From contig JADHZB010001665.1 of the NCBI GenBank assembly GCA_015657535.1, forward strand, positions 1 through 64,000: 64,000 bases of DNA, read 5' to 3'. This document shows positions 23,414-37,567 of this stretch, piece after piece. The stretch is from Nephromyces sp. MM_2019. Its lineage: Eukaryota; Apicomplexa; Aconoidasida; Nephromycida. The notes under the pieces are model-generated. The model was not told where the DNA came from and did not search any database. It saw only the letters and a list, made by a program, of their open reading frames with translations. The translations under genes were made by a program, and so were the position numbers. Numbering within the stretch: the stretch's first letter is position 1; every line of letters starts with the position of its first letter.

Positions 23414-26400
23414 GTTCGCTCTGAGTAAAACAGAAAAGCACTCATTCAGATGGAAAGCTTTTAATTTAAAGGCTGCAAAAAAGGAACGAGAAGGAATGAA
23501 ATTGAGGATATCATGGAGGGGGAAGGCTGATAATTCGAACCTGTAGTGCTAGTTGGAATTTTAAAACTCTAAAGCTGATAGGACGGAGGAGAGTGGGGGT
23601 GGGTCAAGATAAATCTCAGAAGCCTCTAAAGGTTATAAAATACAAAAAAGTATATAAGCATCAGGGTAGCATGATTGCCAACCCAAAAAAAACCCCTTGA
23701 TCTTGTGGCGAAATATTAAAAGCCCAAGGAAAAAACTAAGATGCAGGGATGAAAAATAAAGCAGCGACGGCGCATACATGAGTAGAGTAAAAGCATACTG
23801 CTGCACTGATTAAGCAAAGTTTTTTATTGCATACAAATGGCAGGGAAACAGTAAACTAAGTGTATATACATCCAACAAAAAGTGGCATTCCCAAAAAGAA
23901 GTTTCCACATCAAACAATTACTACAATGCTGGATATAGGCATGTTAAGCTTCAAGTTAAAAAAAATCGCAAGACTTACTGCTATAAGGGGAAAAACATAC
24001 TAAAACAATTTAGTGCTTGATCAAGCAAACTTTAAAATTGTTTGTTCGATGAGTCTTCAATAATCAACCTGGAAAAAGAAAAAGAGTCCTCATGAAGCAG
24101 CTTGAAAAATAAGGGGAGGCTCTCTTCTATTCTGTTATCTTTGGTATGATCTATGCCTCGCCTAAGGATAGCTTCAAAAATTTCGAATATGATGCACTAA
24201 AAAGAAAAATCATGGGATAAAGTACGATGATACCTACATTAAGATGCAGCGACATGGGGATACTAGCTCATCCAAATACTTTGTATGGGACTGAGCACAT
24301 ATATAGCGCTCAAAAGAACTAGAAACAGCATAAAAAATGGCAAAACTTCGCTGAAAAAGCCACTAAAAAGACTACTCAATAAGCTCCTTCAGTTAATGAT
24401 TTAGTCGCGAGCAGACAACTAGAGATTGATGCCACTTGGTGCAACTCAGAACCTAGCCCCTACAACTATCTTACTCCTTCGCCAGGCTTTGTAGCGTAGG
24501 TGTGAATTTTTTTTTTCACAAATCCACTTGTAATATACTGGTGTTAAGTTTAATCAATACAGGAATACCGACCCACAAAAGAGGCTAATATGTTATCCAT
24601 AAACTAAGCAGGTTAAAAAACACAATGTCCCTTAATAACGCAGCAAAAATAAAACAAAAAACTTTCTGCATTTGAAATTCTCACACCTTTACGTGGGCCT
24701 GCTATACAAAATTATCTCACGAATAAGAATAGCTAGCTGTATATAACAAGGGCGGCCACATCCAAAACTCAAACATAGAATGGATGACGCGGAGTATGCA
24801 AATCTAACAGAAAGTAACGAGTATAATTTAATATTAACAAAAACATTGCTCAGCACGCCTTTCAGAAAAAATAGGGCAAAGCAGTGGTGATTGTCACACC
24901 TGACAATTTGCCACATACAGTGGCCAGATTTTACGTATATGTGATATTTTTTGGCTTGCGCTGCCACTCTAAAAGTTATAAAAGAGCCCCCAAAACACTC
25001 TTCGGACAATATTATAAAACAAAAAATTTGAGACCCCCATTAAAATAAAGCATAATATAAAAGAAAACAACGGATTCCTAGGGAAATACCAAACTAACAA
25101 ACTCCGATACTGTACGAAGGACTAGCAGCCAAAGCAGTGAAAACAAAATTTTATATATTCTGGTGTGGTGGAGAGCTAATCATAATGACCAACGTGGTGT
25201 ACTAATAACTGGGCAGCCAAAGCAGTGAAAATGAAAGTTTATATACTCTGCGGGGGTGAAAAGCTAACCACAATGATCTACGTATATCAAAGTTATAGGC
25301 GAGAGAGATAGTGTACATAGACTCAGAAAATCGATGAATAGTGGCCGTCATTAACAAAGCAAAACATAAGACCTATTCAATTTTTCAAGGTGATATATTA
25401 GACATTGATCTTTTAAAGCTATAGTTATAGATAGCATGAACAAAGCTGCAGGCATCGAAAACCTGAAACACGGCAACACATTATAAAAGGAGATTTCACG
25501 CCCATAAGCAAGTTCCTATAAGAAAGTGAAAACGTACTCCGAAACAAAAAAGGATTTCTACGACCTTAGTTACTGGCCAAACGAAGATGAACTATGTACA
25601 AGGTTTATACTATAACAATTCAACAACGCTAAAGACATATTTTGGAGTATGAGATGAAAACTGCAAGCAGATGATACCTTATAACTTGCAGTTATTACCG
25701 GAAATGTCCATTTACGCAGCAGATATCGCAATAGACAGAAATGTGGCGATAAAACTCGTGTACAAAATTGATGGAGCCAAAGCAAGCGCTTTAGTAGCTC
25801 ATGCTGGCTTCTGTCCAGTAATTAACCAAAGACTCCAAAAGTGTCAAAAAGAAATGTGAAGCTTCATTAAAATTGGAAGGAGCTAATGAAGCATCAAGTG
25901 ATGTATTCTTCAAGTGGTTGACGCACTTCTTCACTTGTTTTGACTATCCTACAACGACTATGAAAAACAGCAAGGCATTTTTACCCATTTCTTCCTTCTG
26001 AAATACGCAATAGCACCTTATTTAATCAAGCAGCCGAAAGGATGCGTAGCGCGGCTGCCATGCACATACAAGTCTGCAAAGATTCATGCGCGCAAGCCAC
26101 CCTTCATAAAATGCATAAGTGATAGCAGCGCGCCGGAACTACATAGATAACGGGAAAAGACAAGCCTATTTTTTCGTTATCTGCATACTTTTGAAAGAAT
26201 CTAATAGCATGCGAAACCGCCAACGGTTACCCCGTTTAAGCTTTTCTGTAAGCCGTATAATTCATATTGCTATTTGTCCGAATAGATCAGGTCACCAGAG
26301 CTTTTTGTGCGGACCTACCACATCTCTCCCCAACGAAGAGATCGTAGTACAGCCGGCGTAGTTCGATGCTCAGAATGGTTTACTTCGCACTCAATACTTT

Positions 26401-28081
26401 TGCAGCAGATGTAAGACTTCTCGTCAGGCACGCCACCATTCAGTTCGATTTAGGGTATTCTAGTTAAATCAGGAGAGGAGTTATCGGAATTGGGTGCCCT
26501 GCAGAAGCTGCAGACTACGATGAGTGTCGGAATGACACACATATGGCTTAGCATCATTAGCTTCCACAGGGCTGCCAAATTCGTGAAACTTCTTACCTGA
26601 TCGTGTAACCGTTGAAATACATATTTTTTATTCTTTGATTAATAAGGTAATTCTGTCAAGATTGTATTAATTCTTTCTATTTGCTCATTATTCTTTGTAT
26701 CATTGTTTCAGTATTGCAGCCTACAGACGGGAAGGCTATCCCCACCCTGATAAAATATGCAGCCTCAAATTTGGTTTCTTGGCGAGGGTTCAATATACAT
26801 TCTTTTTGGAATCGCATGTTTTGTATAGTGATACTTTTTTGGCATATTTACATTTACGGGTTTGAGCGATTTTGCGCAGGACGATACTATGCATCGATGT
26901 TCATTAGCGCTACATTGCACTTTTTTTTGCCACATTTTCGAATAAGGGCATAAAGGTCATTGTGTTAATTTCTGCCGTTTCCTTCTTTTCATGAGGATAC
27001 AGTCAGTTGCCAAGTTTTCAATTCCGCATTTAAAGATAATGGCTTAGACCATATTCCTTCTATCGTGTTACCGGCTGTATCAACCTTTAATGGGGGCTGC
27101 ATGTGTGTTTTTTCACAAAATAGCACACTAAAAGCGTTCTAAACGGCTGTGAATTCAAGCTTGTTAGTGATTACTGGTGCGGCAGGCACTAATAGCGGCG
27201 GATTTCCAAAAATAACTACTCTTACAATTTTAAAAATTAGGCCCAAGGAAAGAATAGCGCCGAAAAATTAAAATGGATATTCATCATAGCGCCAATCGTT
27301 AAAACCTTTGGAAGTAAAACTCGGGCATGAAATAGACCTAAATGTGCAGGGAAAACCTTCTGCCGAACGAATATCACGGATATATCTAAAGATTGTGAAG
27401 GGAATTATCTTGCCTTATATTGGAAAACTACAGCTAAACATCACTCCTTAAATATTTCATGACCTCAACATCAAGCGGACATTTTACTAATATAAAGAGG
27501 GATGAACACACGGCACGGAATTACGGTTCATCCTCTAAATCAATCGCATCACATTAAGAGGAATACATAGGAACGAGCAAAAGAAGAAGACTGTAAAGTG
27601 ATCTTTGACTTAATTGTCGTATATTAGCCAAACTTCACTAGCTTCATACATTAACTGAGAGATATGCACAACAAACACCTTTAAGAAAATTGCCTTGGCA
27701 TAATGCATAGCTTTGCGCAATGTTGATTGCTAGAAAATATCAGCGAAGAATTCGAAATGCTCTACAAGCAGCAGGGAGCAAAATAAAACAGCCATGAATA
27801 ATAATACGAGGTATTCCAAAAGCGAAAGGTAATATTTTCCCAGCTCATAGCACTATAAATACTTGATGATGCTTTGAACTCTTTGCCCTGAAAGTTATCC
27901 ACCACTTAGAGGTTCTTATTTTCCAAGAAAATAAGAATAAAGGCCTTGTCTAGCCAAAGATTGGCTCCCATTGTTGAACACAAGACACAGTCCGCACAAG
28001 CTGGTAATCAAGAGGCTGGCAGTGATAGAAAATCGATCTTCGAAAAAGTCCACCACCCTTCAATGGACGTATCTGAAAGAT
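23414..28081. other. No confident gene
   Basis: AT-rich DNA without a confident exon chain. A minus-strand fragment near 24900-24970 (acceptor CTTTTAG, frame VAAQAKKYHIYVKSGHCMW) could be a lone exon, as could a plus-strand segment after 26700 (VLQPTDGKAIPTLIKYAAS). Neither connects to neighbours. A tandem duplication at 25125-25290 is listed separately. Confidence 0.4.
25125..25290. repeat. Tandem duplication, 88-bp period
   Basis: AGCCAAAGCAGTGAAAA begins at 25127 and again at 25215. The shared order continues with TTTATATA, CTCTG/TTCTG, GAGAGCTAA/AAAGCTAA and ATAATGACCAACGT/ACAATGATCTACGT. Confidence 0.85.
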
Positions 28082-31000
28082 TTACTTTTTATTTGAAAAG
28101 AAAGTGTTGCTAATGCTTCCCCTTGAAGCTTGTTCGGCGCTTTCTGGTTTAGCTTGCAATAGGTCAACCGACGAATCCGGTGCCAACTGGCTTTTTTCTC
28201 TTTTAAGCACATGAAGCAATGTTTGAGTGGATTCCAAGATCTGAAAAAATAAGTTAACGCACATTAATACATATTTTCTTGGTAAAAAGTATATTCAAGG
28301 AAGAAGAAACAATATCCGCATTATGGTTGGAGTGGCAAATTATGTATTGGCAAAAACAAAAGCAAGTTAAGGCATCGAAAACTGGTTTGTAGGCAGCGAT
28401 GAAAAAAGCAACTTATGCACATTTAATCTTTTCGGATATTTCTCAGGCTATTTACAACATTGGAATTGCGGCAAGCTAAGCTTAATTCGAATATACGTAT
28501 AGCCCTCTAGCAAGAAATTAACCTAGCGCCGAACTTGTGGACTTCAAATCATAGCACCAAAAGAAGCGAGCCAAAGAATTGACAGAGTAAGTGCATAAAT
28601 TGCGTAAACGAAAGTTGGCCTAAAATCACATCCTTCATAATTTCTGCACAGTAGTTGCATATATATGCATACATAACAGAAATATTGACGGATGTAGCGG
28701 TACCGGACAAATCCATCTTTCTTCAGCTTCAGTATGCGTGTACAAACAAATCAGCAACAGGTGTCGCAACAATTATAAAACTACTACTTAGTGGTAGCAC
28801 ACAAAGAAGCTGCTCGTCTCAAATATGTGATTTCTTGTTACTACAAACGCTCGACAATCAAGCTTGAAAGCCTTGAGAAAAGCTCTCAAATTCGATAATT
28901 TGAATGAATTACCGCAAACTTGGCAGCTGGGGGCTTAATTAACCAGAGCTCATAAGGATGTCACAAGAGCTATTGCATTGGATGCATTTTTAAAAAGGAT
29001 AGGGCTATACGGTATTAACACTAATCATAAAATTTGAATAATTCATTCACTCTTTAAGGTTAGCAAAATGCTTTAATCGTATTGTTGCACAGACTAGAGG
29101 GATTTATGTTCGCTTATCAGCTTCCCCTGAAGTTTTTCGTAGATTAAGCGGATAATCCTATACACCAGCGAAGTTACCAGAATAACTTTTTCCTTATTTA
29201 GTACTTTCATTTTGCCTGGGGCATACTGATAAACCTTAAGATTTTATCGATTTTCTTTGTTGACTTAGTGGAACATATGAAGTAGTTTAATAGCTGGCTT
29301 AAGCAGCGCCAAAAGTCTAATTCCCGAATTATTTTCTCATAATATGTGAATATCGTTTTGTTTTATTGGCCATTAGGGCTCCTCTGTAAGCCCCTTCAAG
29401 GTGGGGCGGCCGTACAATATACACTTGGTGAATCTTGACTGACTACAAAAAATGTCATAAATTCGAACCTTTTTATATGCTCCTTCAGTTTCCTTCAGGG
29501 TTTTTTCATATTCTGTCCTCATTCGCTTCTTGCAGTCTAAGCTCTCTATAAAATTAAATTTAACCGAAAATCTAGATACAAGCAATGTATTTAACAATTC
29601 AATTGCGTCAAGGCAGACAAGTACTTATGAATGTAAAAAAGTTAGCTGCCCGTATTTAATCCTTAAATTACAAGTATGAAGGATTCAATTTACTGTGGTA
29701 ATGGGATCATTAGAATGAATAGAAAGCACTTGTATTCTCTCGCACCGAGATACGGGGTTTTGATAGCATTTGGATGATACTAGATAAGTTCCTCAGATAC
29801 TCATACCCTATATACATGGTTTAAATATTTAATATAGAAATCTTTATGGCTTTCAAAGAACACAGTTGAAAATACTATTTAGGCTAAGAATAAGGCAACA
29901 TTAGAAAAATAGCCGGTTACGCGTTGGGTGGTAAAAGTCTCAAGCCCCTACTAGAAAGTTTCCCATAAGTTAGGCAAGAAACTACTGGTGGTTACGAAAA
30001 GAACGCACTTCGTGCTGGGGTACCAAATATGACAAATCCTTCTCATCATTCCAAAAAAACATTAAATAAGAATTTTGCTCGCATTATTGGCAAATCTTGC
30101 AATGCGTCATAATATATCTTTATTCTCAACGAAGTAATATAAAATGCATAGTAACATCTCTGGTAAGAGACTGCCTAGTGAAATAGTCTTGATTTTAATA
30201 TGCAAACCTTGTGTTGTGTGGAAATTGAAACAGCGAAATTAGGAGCGTATTGACTGCAACTGCCGCTGCATTCCTTAGCAACAAGAAGCCAAATTTTGAA
30301 ATTATACTTTAAACTTGAGCGTTTCATTAAAAGGCTAAAAGATGCCGATGACTTCCCATGTAAACGTAGAGGAACAAGTCCCAAAATAGCGTAACCTTTC
30401 ATATGCTTAAAACTTCGGTGTATCGGTTCCTAAAAACCGGTGCAACCTTGTGACTCAGAATCAGAAAGTAAAATAGTATGCAGCGTTGCATCGTATGAAT
30501 TGAACACTCCAAGGAAACTTAAATATACCACAATTATGCTGGAAAAATTTTTAGGAGAAAAAGTGGTCATAAAAAATTCCATTTGATGAAGACTTAAATT
30601 ATTGCCATGTGAAGAAGATCAAATTCATTAGAAAATTGGCAACCCCAATATGTAATAATTAAAATTCGTCAAGGTTCTTTACCATTTAAAGTCTTAAGCC
30701 TTGAGTTTAACACTGATATCTCGCTTAAAATAATGGCTTTATCCTGCTCTTCCTGAAGCATTCCATGGGAGGAAAATTATTGCAATAGGAGCAATATGAT
30801 AATTCCGACAAATACTTTGTTACCGCATAATATAATGGCACCAAACAGAGCGTTCGAAACATAAAAAAACAAATGGAAACCAACCTTTAATGACAAATCT
30901 TCATTAGTTTAGTGCTTTCAAAATGTTTTTTTGATTCAAGTGAAATATTCATGATAGAGCATGGATGATAGCTATTGACTTCGCCATTGACAAGGAAAAA

Positions 31001-32042
31001 AATAGATTCTACTACAAAAAATTAAATATGAATTTGACCATATTGCATTCGTTTTTTGGGGAAGCTTATGATTAATGGATTAGCCTTTTTAAAACAAGAG
31101 GAAATACTGCATTGGCACGCCTCAACTACAGTTAGATTCTTGAGCTTTTAGTATATTTACTGACTGGCTAGTATCTTCTAATCCAATTTTACGCACTGCT
31201 TTGTCATGACGCTGCAATTATTTTATCGATTCCCGAACACGCTGTGACGTCTACGTAAAAGCCATTCTAAATAAATGCTACTACTAGTTTTCTTTGAACA
31301 CACTTTTAGAAGCAGTATTACCGCCTTGTAAGCTTAACGCAAGGAACAGCTATCAACCTGAAAAAATACATGCCTCAACCCAGAGCAAGAATTTTTCACT
31401 TATAACTGCATAAACTGAAAAACCAACTTTTTAACCATGAAAACAAACTATTAAGCACAAACGGTGCTTGCAGGCGAAAAAATTGTGACGAATTTTCTTC
31501 CGGATTCTTTCATTAGCTAATTTTTTTTTCAGCAGAAAAGCTTGTATGTAATTAGAAACTTTGTGAAAAAGCTGGACACACAGGCAACACAACTAAATAT
31601 AGCACAATGTCTTCACAAAATTTTTGCTGCAATTATTTTTTTCATTTATTTTGATAAAACACTATGCACGCTGTGGGATTAAAGGAAAATATCCAGTTAT
31701 ATACGATTACTCTCAGCATCCTTTCTAGCTAGTCCACGACAAAAGTGGCATCACCGAGCAAATTCATCTGTCAAAGGTCTTAGAATAAATATGATCCTAA
31801 GTTGCGTTGTAGTTATATTATTTTATTACCATGATAAAGATGCAATGCCACTACAACAGGCGGTTCAGCAAAAAAAAATTTTGGCCTATGCACGCACTTA
31901 ATTTAAAAACGAAAACACCTACCTGCGCTATAGCCGTGTGAAGCTCATTGCTTTTTTTATGGAGATCTTCTATACAGTTGAGAAGCTCCCGATTAGAATC
32001 ATGGAGGTTGTGTGGCATTCCTTGCTTGCTTCCGGTGAACAT
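28082..32042 (-). CDS. Small coiled-coil protein, two exons with 3.7-kb intron
   Basis: Exon 1 (32042-31923) starts at an ATG with an in-frame upstream stop and reads into LLNCIEDLHKKSNELHTAIA before a GTAGGT donor. Exon 2 (28240-28082) follows a TTATTTTTTCAG acceptor in the same phase and reads ILESTQTLLHVLKREKSQ to a TAA. The joined product is 92 aa. Heptad-like spacing of L/I across the junction suggests one continuous coiled coil, of the size seen in small scaffold subunits (BLOC/BORC, DASH or Mediator-like), but no family could be assigned. A possible extra in-phase exon (29543-29469, KKRMRTEYEKTLKETEGAYK) would lengthen the coil to 117 aa, although its GTTCGA donor is weak. The long intron is unusual for such a small protein, so the exons might belong to different genes. 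Confidence 0.55.
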
Positions 32043-34049
32043 CTTGTAATTTTTTACGCCCTTTATTTATTGGTTTCAATCCGCTATAAAAAGGAGTGAA
32101 TAAGACCATTATAAACATGGATTATTGGTAAGCTGCACGATATAGGCTAGGTGGTGAGAGTGACCTCCATTAAAGTTTTACCGGATACTATGCATAAAAA
32201 TCATAATTGAATCGCATTTCTGGTTGGGGCAAATTTTTTCAAAGAAAGCAATTTTGTAGCAAAAAGTTACAGTCATCAATGCTATCATTCTCAAGTTTTT
32301 TGAAAATAGTTATTTTGCCGCGGTTTTCATCAATTGAAAAACCTTTTGTTCGATATGCCATGACATATTAAACATCATAAATGCATCTTCGATACAAAAT
32401 TATTAAAAACTCAAGACTTATTTTCCGTGTTATTACTTACTATTTGTCCTCAAAGAGAAATGGTACACGATAGAGTTTTCATCCAAAATTTGTAGACCGC
32501 GTGAAATTGCATGAATAATCTAGGATATTTAAGTAAAAAAAATGTTGTCTCCTCGTTGGGCTAGATGCTGTTGGTAACTGCTTATTCGAAATACTTCCTT
32601 TGAAAATGCAACTTTTGCCTTGATCATGATTTATTTTGCAGGGTTGAAGAAGTTTTTGATTTTTAGCTAAAATTGCTACCGCTCAGTGCAACTTTGTGAC
32701 AAACATTTCTAAATTAAATATCCTTTGTAATCACCACAGCAGATGCAGTGCAAGGCATCAATTGAGTAAAAGCAATTAGCAGCAACTTTAAAGTCGATTT
32801 AAATTGAACTCGAAGATTAAAAGCTATTCATGGTACGAAATCTTTCCAATTACGGTTCACGTGTTCCAAGGGCTGTCTTACATTATTGAGTATATGATTT
32901 AGTGAAACGCGCACACAAAGAAAAAAGTTACTATTTCAGGACAATAACAACCGCCTATAATTTTTGTCGCGCGCTTCTTATATCGGCCTTATGAAATATA
33001 AAAAAATTCGGAGATTAATTAATTTTATGGACATTATCACTAAAGTACGCTAGTGGTTTATCGACGTAAATCGCGGGTGTCTAGTAGCTCAGACAGTAAA
33101 ACTTTAAATATTGGCTACAACTAAGAGTCCCCACGTATCCAGAGCTCAATATTAACCATGCCCTTACTAGTTGAAATAGCAGCAGCGTCCTTCAAGATAT
33201 AAAAATATTTCAATTCCCCATCACTGGTAATGACAGAAAAATTAGCGGCCAGCCTCCGCGTTTTTGTTAATATTACTGAGCTCCCATATCCTTAACACGG
33301 TGGTTTACAAGTACACACAAATCTGAAGCAGTACACACTTTAATACTTACGGAATCATCTACTTTCCGAAATTTATCACATGTACCACGGCGTTAGTCAG
33401 CATAGTTAATGTGATAAACTGTGAATAGAAGCCTACGTGACGTAGAATAGCTAATTCATCACCCTACAGAAGCTTAAAGTTAATGGAATAAACAAAAAAA
33501 ATTACAATGACTTACACAATGTAAATTGACGTCACAGAGCCTAACACATGTATTTTAGTTTAGCATCTTTTTGTAAGGAAAAAAGGTTGTAGTAACGGTT
33601 CATCGCAATACCACGTTGGCTACTCGTCACCAAGAGCTGTGTATACCCAGTGTACATAACTGTAGTTTACCCGAAACAATAGCGCTGCTTCTAATAAGTT
33701 AGTCCCGGAGCAAGAGTTTCAAATGAGCAAAAGTTTGCTAGCCAAGTCAATTTGCTTCTCATTTAGCTATGCTATTACAAAAAAAACCAGCAGCAAAAAC
33801 TTAAAAAAATCTAGTATATTTCCTGCTTGTTGAAAAAGATGAATCTTCTTCCTAAGCGTAGATAGCGATGTATTAGCGTCAATGGATAATCCAACCAATC
33901 AAGATTGGTGAAAATATCTCGGGGATATCTCCTACCTACAAAAAGATCATGCGCAGACACCTATGTTTTAGTATCGATTTAGCATCCCTTCCGTCATAGA
34001 TTGGGTAGGACTTTTAAATCGATCCCCGTAGAATCAATTGAGCCTAATA

Positions 34050-34165
34050 TCTAAATCATAGTAGAATAAGGCAAACGACTAGAGCCAATGAAAGCCAATC
34101 AATTTTGCGCATAAATCATAGCAGAAAATAGCAAAAACTACTGCCAATGAAAGCTAATCATTCTT
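34050..34165. repeat. Tandem duplication, about 59 bp
   Basis: TAAATCATAGTAGAATAAGGCAAA... CCAATGAAAGCCAATCA is followed by TAAATCATAGCAGAAAATAGCAAA... CCAATGAAAGCTAATCA in the same order. Confidence 0.8.
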
Positions 34166-34704
34166 GCTACAGCTTTTTATATAAAAAGATTCCCCGCTCA
34201 AGGCGCCCAGAAGTACTCTAGCAAACAAATTTTTTTCCTCGAGTCGCATTGTGAAAGCCAAATACGATGTAACTTCTTCCAAATCATGGTTTCACTAACT
34301 TTAAAAATCAACTCAGTTCACCATAGTATTTAAGGCTCATATAAATACCCCATGAAGGATCCATTAACTCCCTTTCAATTTTATAAAAAGTCTACCGCGA
34401 TTTACATGCCAAGGTTAAATTCATATGAAAGCAAGGCTAAACGGCTAAGATAGCTGCTGGATAGCAATGAAACCTTAATAGCAGAATCAGCATAAAATCA
34501 TGCTGCAACAAGCAATTCCTCGGGTTAAAAAAATCCCCGGTTTCAGGCACCGTTTTTCATGACATTACCAATGCGCTAGAAGCATCTGAGCAGTTTGAAA
34601 TTGCTTATTTATGGCTTTTCACAATCGTTACCATAAGCACATATTTTACAACAACTTTTGCAGAATACTGGTTGCCCGAAGATGCAAGATTCGCCCAAAC
34701 TATT

Positions 34705-34800
34705 TATAATTCTTTATGGATTGTAAGAAACCGAGATTTTTCGCCTTATTATTCTTTGTGGATTGCAAGAAACCGGGAAATTTCGTTTTTTAAGAATTTC
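34705..34800. repeat. Tandem duplication, about 46 bp
   Basis: ATTCTTTATGGATTGTAAGA, then AACCGAGATTTTTCG, is repeated as ATTCTTTGTGGATTGCAAGA, then AACCGGGAAATTTCG. Confidence 0.85.
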
Positions 34801-36719
34801 TCAAATTACCAACACCCCAAGAGTGCGACCTGACAGTACCGTAACCGGTGGAGCAACGAGCAGAAAAAACACAAAATATACAAGAGTATTTTACGTGGAT
34901 TTCCTTAGCACTAATAACCTACCGAGCTCTTCACGTACCAACTTATAACATTAAATCGCTCAGTTCTTCAAACTCAGATGAAACTGCTCCGTCAAAATTG
35001 CACCTAAGCAGCACATTTGCTTATTTACGTAAGATTGTATTTCGACAGCGAATACTGAAGTTTCCTACAAGGGCTCTTTTGCGCAGGTTGAGCACTTTCA
35101 TGAAAGCTGATACACCGGAAAAGATTATATTCTCCTTCCATTGATTGCGCATCTCAGTAGCACTTCGACAAACAGTTCAGCAATAACAATTCGCTAGCGG
35201 ATACTGTAACCGTATTAAAAGATAAAATTAAGTATGTTATAGCAAGCTGATAAATTTGTTGGGCAAAACAAGCTTTTGGCCGCGAATCTTGGATTCTTTA
35301 GAATAACGGGGGACGCTGGCTCTTGGTTTTCACGCTTTTATCACTGAAATGAGCATTGAAAAATCATGCAAAAATGAGATCAATTTTACACCACGCTTGA
35401 GTAAGAGCTTGTCTACAACTTACTAAGCAACAGCCGCAATTAACAGCAAAAAGGCTGCGGCTCAGGAGAGACTGCAGAAAACGAAAAAAGTGTTAATATT
35501 CTTTGGTTTTCATCTCTTCAAGCTCCGATAAGCTGCTTGTTTTAGTATTCTTCTGTTGGGCAGGTTTGTGTATGTGACCAATCCTTCAATAGCCCTAAAA
35601 AAGGCTTTAGCTGCTGAAAATACGACTTTGCTCACTAAAATAAAGTAACCCTATCCTTTCATACCAAGTATTTACAGCTGCTAAGAAAGAGACATGTTTC
35701 GCCTGAAGCTTTCTTAGATGCTAAAAAGCATACCTAAAAGTGAGAAATGATATTTTCTTCCAAGTAGCAAGAAAAACTAACAATCTTTCCTTCACTTTGT
35801 GGGGTAGGATTTAAGTATACATCAAAACTTATAAGACTACGAATCCACAGTTGCTGTATTCTCTTAGAAAATATTACAGAACGTTTTGAACCTATTACTA
35901 AAGGCTCCCAAGAAACAGGAAAAGCTGCATCAGGTCCAACACCTCGGTAAACTACAAAAAACTATAGGTTGGTACCACCAATTCTGCAAAAATAAAAATC
36001 AGTGGACTCGGAGTAAATTCTTTATATACTCAAGTTCAGAAGGGTTTACGATATGCCGCCTAATTCCCTAAGCAGTGTGTTCAATCTAAAGATTCCTAGT
36101 TGAATCTGATTCGCAAATTCAACCAGATAGATTGAAAGAATAGGCGAATGAGGGGTCCAAATTCTAGTGATATTGCAGTTTTCTAATGGAAGTTTCTCCA
36201 AATACCAGTGAACTTGCAGCTTTCGCTCTATTTTCCCCCAATTTATAAATATCAATATACCTAATCACATCTTCTCAAAAAATTGTTCTAATAGGAAAAA
36301 ATTATGGAAAATGCACGCGTGATATAGTTAAATTAGAAAATCCTTTAGGGATAATTGTTCGTACTTTTCTGTATCAAAACATAAAGTAGAGCATCAGATA
36401 AAATCCGTTGATAACGAAGCTTCCAACTAGTTGTAAAGATTTGATTTCATTTTCTGCTTATTCATGTGTGTAGCAAGGTATATAAATGTCGCAAAGTGCA
36501 AAAGTGTGTGAGCTACGATACGTAATTGAAAAAAATATTTTATCCAATCAGAAAGCAGAGAAAATTCAAAACTCTGCGATCAAAATCTCTCAATAATCAA
36601 AATTCTGCCAGTTTTAGAATAAGCTGAAGTAAAACAGGAAATTGGAGGATGTAAAAACTAAGACGATGAAGCCTATAAAAATTAAGAGAAACCTTGAAAA
36701 AGAATTTACAGTTTGTCAA

Positions 36720-36840
36720 AATGGTAAGTGTGTAAACGTGTATATGTGCTAATGAGAAGCTTGTAAACTTGTATGTGTGCATAAGCTATTAGCGAGCCTG
36801 TAAACTTGTGCGTGTGTGTGAGCCAATTGCAAGTTCGTAA
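36720..36840. repeat. TG-rich tandem repeat with GTAAAC words
   Basis: Three to four diverged copies containing TGTAAAC(G/T)TGT followed by a TGTGTG run and AAGC/GAGCC. Confidence 0.65.
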
Positions 36841-37567
36841 ACACTCAATACAACAAACTTAGCTACGGAGCCCTTATGGTAAATAAACTTTCTTCATCAT
36901 GGGAGGCACAAGAACAAAAGTAGTCCGCCAATTTTTAGATTAAGCAAGAGATAGAAGACAAGCTTAAAACACAGTCAGAATAGTACTTGCAAAAGCTACA
37001 CACACAACATGGTTTACCGCTAATATCAAAATATTAATCAGCATTAGGTAAAAGGTTTAGCAAGCCAACAGAAAACAATAGCAATGAAAAAATGACAGAA
37101 TACTGTTGACATAAACTAGCGAAGGCAACCATGAAGAGATTCACTGAATTCCTAAACAAACACACAACTGTAAAGCACTTGGGCATATGCTGAGATACAC
37201 GCACAACGCACGCAGCCTAGCACAAACTCACACACAACTGGCAAGCACTTGGGAACACACACATATACACACAGAATAAGAGTACCCCAGCGAATGAAAC
37301 ACTGAAAGGAATAGCTACAATTTCCATCTTACCTAAGAAATTTTCTCAAAAAATGCAGTAAATGACGAAATGTTTAGTTATAGTGCTTTAATAGCTTTAT
37401 GATAGCCTTGAAGATACTAAAAACAAGCATTTTAAGCTCCTTTGTGCAATAAAAGCAGGATGAAGAAGCCTTTTATTTCCAAAAAAAATTCCCACATCTT
37501 CAGCACATCATCTCTAAAAAAACATTAGAAAACTCTTTGAAAATCATGTGCAATATGGAAATCCTAC

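Larger units (their letters stand above)
32043..37567. other. No confident gene; possible 3' end of the ankyrin gene
   Basis: No exon chain could be built. The ankyrin gene's last supported exon ends in a donor at 37567, so one or more 3' exons should lie to the left. A 12-nt micro-exon just before the GTAAG donor at about 37330 and a minus-strand frame at 36046-36230 ending in TAA are possibilities only. Short duplications (about 34050-34165 and 34705-34800) and TG/CA-rich repeats (36720-36840 and 37150-37270) are present. Confidence 0.4.
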
